From Hedera helix (Eukaryota; Streptophyta; Magnoliopsida; Apiales; Araliaceae): DNA of 64,000 nucleotides. A program made the translations under genes and the position numbers. This document shows, piece by piece, positions 48,412-60,230 of this stretch. Below the pieces are notes generated by a model. The model was given only the letters and a program-made list of their open reading frames with translations. It searched no databases and was not told the DNA's origin. How positions within the stretch are numbered: position 1 is the stretch's first letter; each line of letters starts with the position of its first letter. Where the stretch lies: the NCBI GenBank assembly GCA_947179155.2, contig OX359286.1, positions 39,818,664-39,882,663 on the forward strand, read 5' to 3'.

Positions 48412-48906
48412 AACGACATTTATAGAACTTTTTTCCCTTTGATTTGTTATTTGTGGAGATATAAACTAATGCAGATACACGGTAGAACTATTATACTCTC
48501 TTTGGAGTAATTAACGAAGATCTACTAAGAAAAGATGCCACTAACATTCCTCTGGGTGTTTAAATGGTTTGAGGAGATGAAAGACAACAAAAACCTTAAT
48601 TTCCCCATGCTAATTTTAGGCAAATTGATCTCCAAATTGGGTGTGTTCAATTGGAACCCTAGTTAGCAATAGCCCTAATGCATGAGTTTAGAACGAGCAT
48701 AAGATGGAATGATTTTGCCGCGTAAATCTGAGTTATGTCATTTTTTTTTCTTTTCCTTTTAAAAGTCACGTAGAGAAAGAAAAGATATTAAATAAATAGT
48801 CCAATTTTATTATTTTAATTAATTTAATATGATAATTATAAAAGTTAAAAGTTCTATAGTGTGATAAGTAAAAAATATGTATAATGGAGAAATCATTAAT
48901 TTTGTC
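48412..48906 (+). repeat. Right arm and terminal inverted repeat of the MULE
   Basis: The last ~112 bp mirror the left end at 20794. The inner part (AACCCTAG, GCATGAG) is non-coding subterminal sequence. Confidence 0.6.
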
Positions 48907-49298
48907 GATTAAGAGGTAACATTTGTAATGAATTGTAAAAGAAAAAAAAAAGAAAAAGCAAAAAAAATTAATGATGATGGCAAGTGTTCAAATAGGGCGT
49001 CAAATTTTCTGTAACAAATTTTTTATGTATTTATATTATAAGATTTATAAAGACATTTTTTAAAATTTATGACAATGATTTATCCCATTATCGTGATTTT
49101 ATGGAATAAATTATCGTTATATATTTTAAAAATCGTTGTTGTAGATCGTAACAGAGTTATACCTGAATTTTGTCACAGGGTAAGTAGAAAAGTGAAAGTT
49201 CCATTGGACTCTGAACCAATCAACAGTTACTGGTACAAGGTAAGCAGAGAAGAAACGAGCAGCGACGGGAGAAAGGCATTTTGGAGGCAGAAGAGATT
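48907..49298. promoter_or_regulatory. 5' flank of LTO1, immediately beside the MULE end
   Basis: Only about 390 bp separate the MULE terminus from the LTO1 start codon, so the proximal promoter and 5' UTR must lie here unless the transposon contributes. No convincing TATA box was assigned. Confidence 0.4.
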
Positions 49299-52200
49299 AT
49301 GGCGAGCTTCCTGAGCATAATCTCACCATCTCCTACTGTATTGTTCAAGATCCCTCATCTCTCTCCTCCTTCAATTTCTTCTATCACCCCCCTCAAGGTA
49401 CTCCTCTTTTTCTCTCTCCTCTCTCCTCTCTCTCTCTATATGTGTACGTATACATGTTAACGGGTTTTGCTTCAATTGATTGAAGAACGTTTGGGGTCGG
49501 CAATTGGTGTTGCTTCGTGTCAAGTGCTTATCAGAGGATGAGCCTATTATCAGTAAAGATGCGGTTGAGGAGGAGCCCGAGCCTACCAATTCATTTCTGT
49601 TGTCCTCTACGAGCATTTCAGCATACAACTGGTGTGCGGGCCTCGGAGGTTTAGGCTTTTTGGAGACTGCCTACTTGACATATCTCAAGCTCACCAATTC
49701 TGATGCCTTTTGCCCTATTGGTGGTGGCAGCTGCGCCAACATCCTCAACAGCGACTACGCCCTTATTTTTGGTACTTCTGTCTTATGTCCTTATAAATCT
49801 CAAATACACACAAAAAAACATCAAAAAAGAATAAAGAACAAAGCTTCTTTTTGTTTTTTTTGAGTGTTAGTATTATTCTTTTGAGTTTGTACATCGGTTA
49901 ACGATTATGTGATTTCCTTATTTAGATTAAGGAATTAGTGCTATTATCAACAATAAAAAAGAAAAAAAAATGAATTTGTTTTGCGACACAAATGTGCATC
50001 CTTGCAAGTCCTGAAATAGGAGCGGAAACACCTTCCTGATGCTCCTGTCACGAAGAAGAAGAAAAGTAGCAAGCAAGCAAGGAAAATAATAACAGGAAAT
50101 AACAGAATGGAATTGAAATTGAAAATTCAGATAATTTCTTCCATGCTTGTTTACACCTCCTGTTGGCGTTATATACAGCTCATGCTAACAGAATTGCTTC
50201 AGCTAATACACGTGTTCAATCAGTTACTAGCTAACAACTTGGCAAAACGATGCGTTTAAAGGAATTGAGAGACATAAGTGAAACGGTGCGTTTAACCAAA
50301 CTGATTGCCTTACAGTTCCCTTTACCCCTAACGGCTATTTCTATCTTCCCCCTATTATTCATTTTTGACAATCCCCTGCTTGAGAAGATCCTTGTTCCTA
50401 AGGATCAATAGCTAGATATTACTTGCTTATCTTGCTCCAGTCCTCCCATCTTAACCGTGACAGGTTTAACCAATGCGCTTTTGGCAAAATTTTGAATCTT
50501 TGTCGGCATAGTAGCAGACAATAGAAGAGTTGGCCTTTGAACTTTGAAGTGATCAAACAATTCCCATATGTCATCTTCAAAGCCTAGATCCACTAATCTA
50601 TCTGCCTCTTCCAGAGTTAAATACCTGCAATTATCAAGAGTCATCTTCTTTTATTTCCTGTTATTATTTTGCAAGCATGTCCTTCAAGTTAGTCATTCCA
50701 TCTTCACTATTTGTGGAATGATCTTTAAATAATTCGGAGTTGTTTGTCTTATTTTGGAAGTCTCCATAGATACTCAGTTTGATGTTTTTTAAGAAAGCCT
50801 CGTAGAATTTGCTGCAATATTTCTTGTTCCCTTTAGTAGTTTTTACTTCCCATTTTATGTGGTCTTTTTCTAATACCTTGGACAACACAGATTCAAGTGT
50901 AGGCAGAATGGCATTTGCCTTAGAAAGATCACCCGTCAAAGAGAAGTGTAGTGATGCAGCCCCTTTCCCCAAGCTGTGAACGTTGTGTAGATCTTCAGTC
51001 ATTGCCAGAGCCTCTTCGAGCATGGAGCCACATTCAGATGTCAAAGCAGTATGTCCCCTGGTTACATGCGCAAAAGCAAATAGCACGATGCTGGCTTCAT
51101 AGGCACAATCCTTCATTGCAATAAGAGTGCTTTGTAAATCACCTAATGCTGACTTTGCTTTAACAAAAGCAATGGACAGTTCATTACTTGCAGAAGATAA
51201 GCCACTGGAAGCAGTCTCCATATTGTTCTGTGCAAGCTTCCATTCTTGTTCAGTACGTATAAAAGAATGATAAGTTACATTCAATCTTGCTAATGCATTC
51301 AAGTAAGTTTGCTGCCATATCCTGACATCTGCACCACTCTTGAATGAATATAGCTCTCTTGTAGATTGGAGAACTCCATAACTTGATGCTTCAAACTCCA
51401 ATATCGTCAGGCATACTTTGATCATCTCAGATCCCTTTCTCGAGCTCCCCATAAGAATTGTCCTCTTCTCATCAGTTGATCATGAAATTCAGGAGGAATT
51501 CCTTAATTTCTCATCGAGGTATTTCCAACTGAACTGGAATTTGGACCACCACAAGCCCACCCCATGGCTCTCTCAAGCTTCCCTTCTACTGTGACAGAAG
51601 CATGTTCACAAGCTTGCAGGTCCTCCAATAACCTAGCTATTTTTGCTACAAAAGATTGTATACTTTCCAATGACTTAGGTCCGCTAAGGTTTAGAATAAT
51701 TGGAAATAAGTTATCATCGCTTACAAGAAATTTATGAGATATGAGCCAGTAATTATGCAGTGGGCTCAAGGTAACACCATGCATCCACTCCATTTGAGCA
51801 ATATCCAAACTAGTTTTGAGAAGAGAGTCTCTCAATTCTTTCACCCTGCTATTCACGAGGGAAGCTGCTGACCTTGCTGCTCTGACAATTTCATGAGCAT
51901 TACAGTACTCTTCAAGCATAAGTTTCACTCTTTTTATAGCCCCATACTCTTTCCATATAAAGAAAGAATGGCCACTAAGTATGCCATATAAAGAATCCAT
52001 CACAACAACTTTCCATATAAAGAAAGAATGACCACCAAGTATAGCAGAAAACTTCCATACAAACTCGGACATTGGACATCCAGAACTAGTTAAATCCCCT
52101 AGCCAAGAAATTCCATGTGACCAAGAAGCACCATCAGTTTCTATAACGTCGAATCCACATAAACAATAGTGATCTAGAAATTGTATCCCATAAGATCCCA

Positions 52201-55200
52201 TGCTGCACTTACAATTATTGAAGCCATATTGAAAAATATTGATTAGAATATGGAAATTAGACTATAAAAGTTTAACTCATTTAGGCAGACCTCAGGGGTC
52301 AAATCCAAAGTTTAAACTATTACTTAACCTATAATTCCAAAGATCAAAATCACACCTCAAAACTTGGTGAAGATTAACGTATTCCACCATTGTTTGCAAA
52401 AAGTTGAATTCGATTTTTGAAAGGACCTCCTCTGCAAATTTCTCTCGAATGATTTGTTGTTCTATACTTTTGATTGGTTCAGGCATTCTAGCAAACAAGT
52501 TGTGCACAACTTCAGAAGGTTCATTCCCCACAAACTTTGATTCACTCACTTTTACCATTTCTATTTCAGTCCTTTTAACAAATACCTGATGCTCAACCTT
52601 AAGAACTTGAAACTTTCGATATATCTCGGCAACAAAGTCTCCCTAACCGTCTGGAGTCCATGTGTCCAAAAAGTTTTCTTCAACATACTCATAGTACCAC
52701 TCCAGTGCTTCTCCCTCAAAATTTTGCATAACATATTGAATCATATCTATTTCAGTTATAGGATTTACCTTGAAAAATTCTTCATAGCCACGAATGAATT
52801 CACAAGGATCACTGCCAGAGGAAAGAACATTGTAATCTTGCATCGCTAGAACTTCACTCAATTGGTCACATGAAACCATAGTTGGGGGTGTTTGTCCCTT
52901 CTCCAATTGTCGTAATGCAGCAATAGCCTCTATAATCTTTTGAGCTACTTCCTCACTGGTGGACTGTAGCTTTTGGCTGAGTTCATCAATCTGACTTCCC
53001 ATGGCTTCGATTTGTGTTGATGACTGCTCAAAACTCCTTGCCATCGACTCCTGCAGCTGATCTATCTTCCCTTCCAAAGCCTTGAGCTCCTTTTCATTTT
53101 TCTGGAGACTCGGCTTCATAGTGGAGTCAACCATGATTGGCCTAAGGTTGCTTTGATACCAATTGTCACCAAGAAGAAGAAAAGTAGCAAGCAAGCAAGA
53201 AAAATAATAACAGGAAATAACAGGAATAGAATTGAAATGAAATTGAAAATTCAGATATTTTCTTCCAAGCTTGTTTACACCTCCTGTTGGCGTTATATAC
53301 AACTCTTGCTAATGCTTCATCTAATACATGTGTTCAATCAGTTACTAGCTAACAACTTGGCAAAATGATGCGTTTAAAAGAATTGAGAGACATAAGTGAA
53401 ACGACGTGTTTAGCTAAACTGATTGTTTCTTAGTCTCCTTTACCCCTAACGGCTATTTCTATCTTCCCCTGCCATTTTCTCTTGACAATTAGGTAAATAC
53501 TACTAAAGGGAACAAGAAATATTGTAGAAAATTCTATGATGCTTTCTTAAAAAACATCAAATTGGGTATCTATAGAGACTTCCAAAATAAGACAAACAAC
53601 TCCGAATTATTTAAAAATCATTCCACAAATAGTGAAAAGATGGAATGACTAACTTGAAGAATATGCTTGCAAAACAGAAGATGAATCTTGATAATTGCAG
53701 GTATTTGACTTTTGATGAGGCAGATAGATTAGTGGATCTAGGCTTTGAAGATGACATAAGGGAATTGTTTGATCACTTCAAAGGCCAACTCTTCTATTGT
53801 CTGCTACTGTGCCGACAAAGATTTAGAATTTTGTCAAATGCGCATTGGTTAAACCTGTCACGGTTAAGATGGGAGGACTGCAGCAAGATAAGAAATTAAT
53901 ATCCAGCTTTTGATCCTTGGGGGGACTATGAGGCAATCAGTTTGGCTAAACGCATCGTTTCACTTATGTCTCTCAATTCCTTTAAACGCATTGTTTTGCC
54001 AAGTTGTTAGCTAGTAACCGATTGAACACGTGTATTAGCTGTAGCAATTCTGTTAGCATGAGTTGTATATAATGCCAACAGGAGGTGTAAACAAGCATGG
54101 AAGAAATTTTTTGAATTTTCAATTTCATTTCAATTCTATTATGTTATTTCCTGTTATTATTTTCCTTGCTTGCTTGCTACTTTTCTTCTTCTTCGTGATA
54201 GCTCCCTCCACCGCTCTAGATCCCCTTGGTTATATGTTTGTCAGTGGTAGTGAGATTGGGTGTCTATCAGTGGTCTAGTAGGAATTTCTAGAATTTTACA
54301 CTTGGCTAGAATGAACAATCTCAAGGAAACATTTTTCATTAAAAAGATGATGGTATAAGAAAAGGAGTTTGTTAATTCAAGGAAACCTCAAATACGATTT
54401 AGCTTTGGAACATATGGTTAGACAAAGAAGGAAAACAGATGGACTTCAACTGCCTCTGTAGCTCCATTTACAATATGAAGTTTTAATTCAAAACCCTAAA
54501 GTGTCATATTATGAGTGTGGCATTAAAAACAAGTAGGGATCCATATAGAAAGGTTGAAATATTTTGTAACTGATTAGTAGGTGCCTTTCATATTTAGTAG
54601 TGAGTCTCGTGACTATGCGAGTATCAATCTAAATGTTCGTGTAATATTATTAGGTTCATGTGTTTGTGAACACCTAAAAGATAGAAAATTAAAAGAACTA
54701 ACCCTGTTTTTGAAATCTGATTGCTGCTTAACTAGCAATTTTGCGTTTAAACAGTTCGATAAAGACTTACAAAATTTATATCTTATATTTATGGTAACAT
54801 CATTCAGAGAGTTCTTTATGAGTGGTTAAGTTATTATTCTGCATCCTGCTTGCTAATAAAACCGTGATGATGACTTTATAGCTTTAAGGAAAATAAAAAT
54901 AGGGATTAAGATTTTGACATTCCATTGTGTAGCTATAGACTCTCCAAAGGGCTCATCTTTTTCATCAAAAATGAGGTGCTAATTGCGCCACCCCTGAATA
55001 ATTCTTTGGCACATGTTTGGCATGTGATAATGTGTGAACTTCTCAAATAAAGATTGGCTTGATTGCTGACCTTAAGCTCAAATTTTAAGATTATAGTTTC
55101 AGTTTCCAAAAAATGGCAGACTGAGGTTACCGTACTACTTTCTGTATTCCTTACGTGGTTATTCCTCCTCCCTTCCCCCTTCCCCCTCACCCCCACTCTT

Positions 55201-58200
55201 TCTACCTTTTCCCCTTTTTCCCTTTTTCTTCCTATCTGGGTTTCCATCTCAAGTCGCAACCACAGTAATCATGATAATGCTTCTCTTGAATTGCTTCTTG
55301 TTTTTTTCATATTGATCCGTCATACACCTCTAATTTTCACTTCATCAATCAATATGCGAGCGCGCGCGCGCACACACACCCACATCCTAGCTCCTTTTTT
55401 AAATTAATAAAATGCACTAGAACCGGATGTGCCAATCAAACTGAAAATAACTATTTGATAGTAAACTTTAGTGATAATCCTTTGCATTTTCCAGGTGTGC
55501 CTCTTCCATTGATTGGAATGATTGCATACGGATTAGCAACAACCCTTGCACTACAGTTGGCTGGAAAGGACTTGCTTTTCAGAATTGGTGAGACCAATGG
55601 TCGTTTGGTGTTACTGGGGACAACTACTTCCATGGCAACTGCCAGTACATACTTCTTGTACATTTTGAGCACAAAATTTGCTGGAGATTCATGTGCATAC
55701 TGTTTAGTGTCAGCTCTTTTATCATTTAGCATGCTCTTCACCACCCTAAAGGTTTTTTTAACTCCTTCAAATAATAAATTTTATTTGACATATTGGTGAA
55801 TCAGCAGTAGCAAGACTTCCTATGAATTCTTTTTTTCTGCAGGCTTCGGCGTTACAAGAAATTCCAAAAGTAGTGGGTTTGCAGCTATGCGTAGCTACCT
55901 TGGTCGTTACTGCTTTAAGCACCTCATATAGTTCAATACCTCTCTCTACAAGGTAATTTTGAATCTTGGTACATCTAATTCCATAGATGCTTGGCTTACG
56001 CTTTCACTTTCTTGTAGAAAGACCACTTTTCTTTATTAATTGCATTAAATCATTTTTGGATCTGTACGTTAAGTCCTTTATTTTTGAGAAATTCTTTTGT
56101 TAGACATTATCACATTAATGATGCTGAATACTTATGTTCTTGTGGGTGCCATTTTATTCAGTTATTCTTGTGGGTGCCATTGTATTCAGTTATTCTTTCT
56201 CCCTCATTCTTCTTCTTCCATTTATTTTCTGTCAGTTGTCTCTGATTTTTATCAATTTTCTAAACCTATCTAAAAAGTAACTTATTTTCCACTTTCCAGC
56301 ACATTAATGGTGTTAAAAAGTTCTATGAGGCATGTTTGGCAATGCCAATGGTTTCTATGACCAATGATTGCCTAGTCATTGGTTTTGTAATTCATCCTTC
56401 TTTTAGGGTAACGTCTTTGAAATGTCTTCCCCGCCTCTTATGTTCTGTCAAATGAGGGAAAGAAAATTTGCCACCAGATGCATGGAATAGCACGCGATTG
56501 GATTGAGAAATACAAGGATACTCTGAGGAACTCAATATTGCAAAGTTATTTAGCTTATTTGTAAGGACTCGCTGGGTTATTTTGATGTTAAAAAGTAATT
56601 ATATTACAATTATTGGTAAATCAGCACAACTTAATACTTTTTGTTCTGATTGTTGGGATATACACTTGGAAATAGAGAGAAAAGAAGTTTGGTATGGTAA
56701 ATCCTGGATACGAGCCTATGACCATAATTGTCATAATCTTACGATACACGATATGTATCTTAAGATACAATATGATACGGAGACAATTCGATACGTATCG
56801 CTGGGTGAAGCAAAAATGACACCGTATCGTACGATTCTTACAATACGATACAATGCACAATACTTTTTAAAAGCAACCAACTTGAAAAAAGTTTGACTAA
56901 AAACAAAACTTTTAAGACTTTTACCATTTCAATTGAAGAGGTTTTTTAGCACAAATATATTATATATCGCTTCATGAGCCTTTAATAATTTTTTAGAGTA
57001 TTATATCTTATTCAAAATGTCGTTCTATTTTTCCCATGTCATTTTCTATAAATAGATACATAAATCTCCACCTGTTAATTTGAATTATTATTTTTTTTTT
57101 TATATAGATTAAAGTTAAATTTGAATTTTCGTTTCTCTTGTAGTTGCTTTATAAGGATTATTGAAATAATATCTAATAAAATTTAGAGTATTTTGGCTGC
57201 TATTTAATTTTAAAATTTATTTTTAGTTATAATAATATTTACTTCACTACTTTTATATATAGTTAAGCTAATATGCTTGATTATCCAATAAATTGTGTTT
57301 TATATGTTTAAATATATATTACTATATTTTTTATTTTGTTTCTGTATCGTACGATATGGGGTTTTTTGATATACGATTCACCATTTCACAACTATGCCTA
57401 TGACTTCCCAGTTGGGTTATTGGTAAATGAAAATTAGAAGATATTGAGTTTAATGATTGTAGACTCATGTTCCTGCCTTCTTGGAAATTAAAGAATCATT
57501 CTTCATTGTGTTCTAATTATTTTGGTAATAGTGTGTTTCAAGACTTTTTATGTAAAATTGACATCTCTCTATTTTTTCGGTCATATATATGTACAGCCTG
57601 GCTGAGCCTGACCTGCAATTCTTCACAACTGAGATTACCACACATTCGAGTTCTTTTGCTCTCTCTCTTGCAAAACATCTGCACTCGGTAGGAGCTAAAA
57701 TGTATGGGGCTTTCTGGTGTTCTCATTGTATAGAACAAAAACAGGTACAACTTCTTTGCAATTTCTTCATTATAAACCTGTATAAACACGTGATTAAAGC
57801 TTTTAAAAATTGATTCTCACAACCTCTGCCCGTGAGTCATTTGAGAAAATAATCCCCAGGTCACATCCAGTATACCACAAGGCTGTCTTCATCTGCTTAA
57901 ACTTGAATTAACGAGCTATTTAATGTTGAATGCTGTTCTTTTGTGCTGTGTTTACTGTAAATTGTATTTATAGTACCGGAATTAGAAAATTATAAAGGCA
58001 GTTTGACATTCCCCTGGGAATAGTTTTAATGGCTTCCTTAAGGATTAGGAATCTTCTTCTTCATGATAGAGGCTTACCTCTCCTCAAATAAAAGGTCATA
58101 ATCTAATTGCTATTTTCTGAGTTCTCTATGAGCATTACCACTATTAACCCTTTGTTTGGTTTCTTGACTTTTTAAAATGGTTTATTCATTTGAACAATTT

Positions 58201-59278
58201 TCTCTCTCGAGTTCTTTTAAGTTTACCTGTTTTTTTGTAAGTTGTTCGGCAAACAAGATTTGCAGTCACCCAAAAAGGGCAAGTGTCTCTTATCATTTTT
58301 GGGAGCAATACAGATTTGTGTTTGTGATATAGTATGCTCCAAGTTATCTCCTTGCACTACCAGTAATTAATGGGTTTTCCTCCATTGACATTGTAGTTCA
58401 AGTATAAGTTTGAGACTATAGTTCCAAGTACAAAACTTAAAATTTGCTTTACTTGCTTTCCACTTCTGGTATAGATGTTTGGACGTGAGGCAGCAAAGCT
58501 TTTGGACTACGTTGAATGCTTCCCAGATGGATACAGGAAAGGAGTTAAAATAGCCAAGGCATGTACAAATGTTGGAATTGAAGGTTTTCCAACATGGGTG
58601 ATTAATGGTCAGGTGAGGAAGCTTTTTATAATGATAGTTATATGTTCTATATCAATCCAGGTACGAAAATTGCGAAATGGATTTCCTTTTGAAAAATCCT
58701 TCTTTTATTTTTATTTTTATTTTTCTAAATTGTTCACCTCAACAAAAGCTTACTAATTTTTCAGGCTGGTTATATTTTTCCCTGCCTGCTGAAACCATTT
58801 TAGACATGGCACCATTCTTTTAACAGCCCTTTGTGACTCTCATAGTCTCTTGTTCGCCAAAAAGAAACTAAAATACCTAGCTGTTTGTCATCCCAAGAGG
58901 CCATTTGCCAGGAAAAATTATTCAATGGTCCCGGGGCACCGCGTGGCGGTGCCCCGGGCCAATCATATCTCCCTAGTTTAGTGATACCCCACTACTTGCA
59001 GGTCTAGGCCCACTGAAATAGGGAGATGCGATTGGCCTAGGACACCATGTGGCGGTGGCCCATAACCACTGAATAATTAATCCGCCGCCAGAGGGTTTTT
59101 CCTTCTCCCAAAAATCTCCAAAACCCTCACCCCATCCCCCACAAAAAAAAAAAGAATTATTTTATTTTTAATAACTTATGAGTTGGTATCCTTGCAGGTA
59201 TTGAGTGGGGAACTAGAGTTGTCAGAGCTTGCCCGAGTATCTGGATTTGAACCGAATGATTTTAGTCAACTAAGTTAA
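49299..59278 (+). CDS. LTO1: LTO1: plastid VKOR-thioredoxin fusion (thiol-disulfide oxidoreductase)
   Basis: Thylakoid enzyme that forms disulfides in lumenal proteins, needed for photosystem II assembly in Arabidopsis. Seven exons with GT..AG introns and consistent phase: 49299-49397, 49486-49771, 55495-55751, 55843-55952, 57597-57744, 58475-58612, 59198-59278; 372 residues, close to the Arabidopsis length. Residues 1 to about 45 are a Ser/Pro-rich transit peptide. The VKOR domain has CPIGGGSC (Cys109, Cys116) and the redox pair CAYC (Cys195, Cys198) within hydrophobic segments (GWCAGLGG-like NWCAGLGGLGFLETAYLTYL). The thioredoxin-like domain carries WCSHC (Cys292, Cys295) and the cis-Pro loop GFPTW. 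All expected cysteines are present. Intron 2 is 5.7 kb and holds a gene-capturing LTR element; introns 4 and 6 hold MITEs. No defect seen. Confidence 0.96.
50046..50370 (-). repeat. LTR A (3' LTR of the capturing element)
   Basis: Shares most positions with 53164-53487: GAAGAAGAAAAGTAGCAAGC, ACACCTCCTGTTGGCG, CAATCAGTTACTAGCTAACA. Confidence 0.9.
50405..50700 (-). pseudogene. Captured fragment of DEAD-box RNA helicase RH35 (DDX41 type)
   Basis: Reads NLKDMLAK, then CRYLTLEEADRLVDLGFEDD and LLLSATMPTKIQNFAKSALV. These correspond to motif II (DEAD, here EEAD) and motif III (SAT) of plant RH35/Abstrakt helicases. A short insertion resembling the element's own LTR (TAATAACAGGAAATAA) adds a stop between the two parts. 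Only about 90 residues of the helicase are present, so it cannot be functional. Confidence 0.85.
50701..52201 (-). pseudogene. Captured fragment of SMG1 PI3K-related kinase
   Basis: SMG1 is the large kinase of nonsense-mediated mRNA decay. The fragment reads SWSHGISWLGDL, then EYGAIKRVKLMLEEYCNAHE, AMGWACGGPNSSSVGNTS, GIPPEFHDQLMRRR and VTRGHTALTSECGSMLEEAL, which I recognise as a stretch of plant SMG1. It runs about 450 residues without introns, implying capture from a spliced transcript. Defects: a TAA after GNTSMRN near 51503, a one-base indel near 51450, and a small direct duplication encoding HSFFIWK twice (51950-52035). Its C-terminal end joins the RH35 piece directly. Confidence 0.85.
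52292..52558 (-). pseudogene. Unidentified captured segment
   Basis: Open for 88 codons (MVKVSESKFVGNEPSEVVHN..., IEQQIIREKFAEEVL). It lies between the gag fragment and the SMG1 fragment. It could be more gag-region sequence or a third captured gene. Not recognised. Confidence 0.3.
52643..53134 (-). pseudogene. Truncated gag of the capturing element
   Basis: Begins just inside the primer site (MVDSTMKPSLQKNEKELKAL). It has a coiled-coil region (LQESMARSFEQSSTQIEAMG), then the gag-type segment CEFIRGYEEFFKVNP, YVMQNFEGEALEWYYEY, and ends WTPDG at 52643. It looks like the N-terminal part of a Ty3-type gag; the remaining gag and all of pol have been replaced by captured host sequence. Confidence 0.65.
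53150..53161 (-). other. Primer-binding site of the capturing element
   Basis: Minus strand TGGTATCAAAGC, one mismatch from the usual TGGTATCAGAGC, 2 bp inside the 5' LTR. Confidence 0.8.
53164..53487 (-). repeat. LTR B (5' LTR of the capturing element)
   Basis: 324 bp, direct relative of LTR A. Several substitutions and small indels separate them, so the insertion is far older than the Tekay element. Confidence 0.9.
53498..54200 (+). mobile_element. Inverted partial copy of the capturing element
   Basis: Plus strand: SMG1 tail (AAGGGAACAAGAAATATTG...), NLKNMLAKQKMNLDNCRYLT with an intact DEAD motif (FDEADRLVDLGFEDD), then a truncated LTR (about 53936-54200) ending TTCGTGATA. Compared with the main copy it lacks the short LTR-like insertion in the helicase part and about 90 bp at the helicase/LTR junction. 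Together with 50046-50860 it forms a ~0.7-kb inverted repeat with a 2.6-kb loop. Confidence 0.85.
54206..55494 (+). other. Remainder of LTO1 intron 2
   Basis: AT-rich intron with a pyrimidine-rich stretch (55155-55240) and a (GC)n(AC)n microsatellite near 55358-55382. No element or gene is seen. Confidence 0.6.
56723..57396. mobile_element. Non-autonomous DNA transposon (hAT- or Mutator-type MITE) in LTO1 intron 4
   Basis: Ends CATAATTGTCATAATC on the left and, inverted, CATAGTTGTGAAATGG on the right. Perfect 8-bp duplication CCTATGAC (56715-56722, 57397-57404), extendable to 9 bp with a preceding G. Subterminal ATACGATAC-type repeats mirror each other. 8 bp would mean hAT; 9 bp would mean Mutator. 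No ORF. Confidence 0.8.
58916..59078. mobile_element. GC-rich foldback MITE in LTO1 intron 6
   Basis: About 60-bp inverted ends: AATTATTCAATGG at the left mirrors AATTATTCAGTGG at the right, and GGCCAATC..ATCTCCCTA is mirrored too. The left arm contains its own perfect palindrome, CCCGGGGCACCGC at 58930-58942 against 58946-58958 with a 3-nt loop. No ORF; target duplication not resolved. Confidence 0.75.
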
Positions 59279-59756
59279 ATTTGTAATTGTAAAGCATGTA
59301 CAGCTAATAGATTTTAAATTTTCAACTTATTTACTTCATTTAACACCCAATAAGTCCGACCTTGAAATTTTGGAGTTTGAATGCCAAAGTAAGTTAAGAC
59401 CCGAAGAAAGAGAGATCATGTAAAATGAATATGAAATGGACTATTATTTCATTTCACTAAAAGCATAAAACTTTGCGGCAAGTTTTCTGATTGTAGCAGT
59501 CAGTTAATGGCAGAGAGACGGAAATTAAATAAAGTTTAGGCTGTATTCTTGGTGTTTTTTATTTTCCCAGAATGGAAATTATACATGTCCTGCCAGGCAG
59601 GCAGTCAATTATTATGCCACAGTTGCCCTAACGGCCCCCTGTAACAATTGGGTGGGTAGGCTGCCTGTCCTGTCCTCACGGATTGGATGGAGTTGTATGT
59701 ATAATCAAGCCAAGTCAGGCCGGAGGTGACCTAGCAAGAAAGTTTCTGATCCCGTC

Positions 59757-59806
<50 letters not shown>

Positions 59807-60230
59807 ATTGTCATAGTCAAATTTAATAAAACAATAATGTTTAGTTATAAAATAATAAAACGATAATATTTATAACATATATCTATCGGTGTCCGTTCTT
59901 ATTAAGAACAAGAGTTAGCAGTTTCTTAGGAAATCCTGTCTCTTTAATTTCTCTTTGTACCAATTTGAAAGCTTATATCATCTATATTTTTTTGTAGCTT
60001 ATCATCCCTATTTAATTTGTCTATCCACTTTTTAAAATTAGATGATGATCCATGAACTTAGCGCACCAAAATGTATATATGAAAATGTGTATCAAATTTT
60101 GAAACGGGTTGAATAATTTACAATAGTTAGTGACTGTATTAAAAACAACTTAAATGGGTTCATAAATTTAATTTTGAATTCTAGAATTTGATTCTAGATT
60201 TAAAGTTAAATAAAGCAAGGTACTACGGGC
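59279..60230. other. LTO1 3' region and intergenic
   Basis: The 3' UTR probably ends within the first 300 bp. An (AT)n(GT)n microsatellite lies at 59757-59804. No gene is seen. Confidence 0.5.

Larger units (their letters stand above)
50046..54200 (-). mobile_element. Gene-capturing LTR element with inverted partial second copy
   Basis: In LTO1 intron 2. The minus-strand unit has LTRs at 53164-53487 (5') and 50046-50370 (3'), ~325 bp, with TGTCAC..TTGACA ends on the plus strand and a primer site TGGTATCAAAGC (minus, 53161-53150). Inside, in order, are a gag fragment, an unidentified segment, an SMG1 fragment and an RH35 fragment. It is directly followed by an inverted partial copy (about 53498-54200: SMG1 tail, RH35 piece, truncated LTR). 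The outer borders carry the same 5-mer GCTCC (50041-50045, 54201-54205), suggesting one insertion of the whole structure. No pol is present, so it depended on another element. Confidence 0.75.

Noticed and set aside
50405..50644. Functional DEAD-box helicase gene
   Set aside because: Only ~80 residues around motifs II-III, no motif I or C-terminal domain, embedded in a retroelement.
54933..55407. Opposed open frames in LTO1 intron 2
   Set aside because: Pyrimidine-rich intron sequence and microsatellite, no domain or conservation visible.
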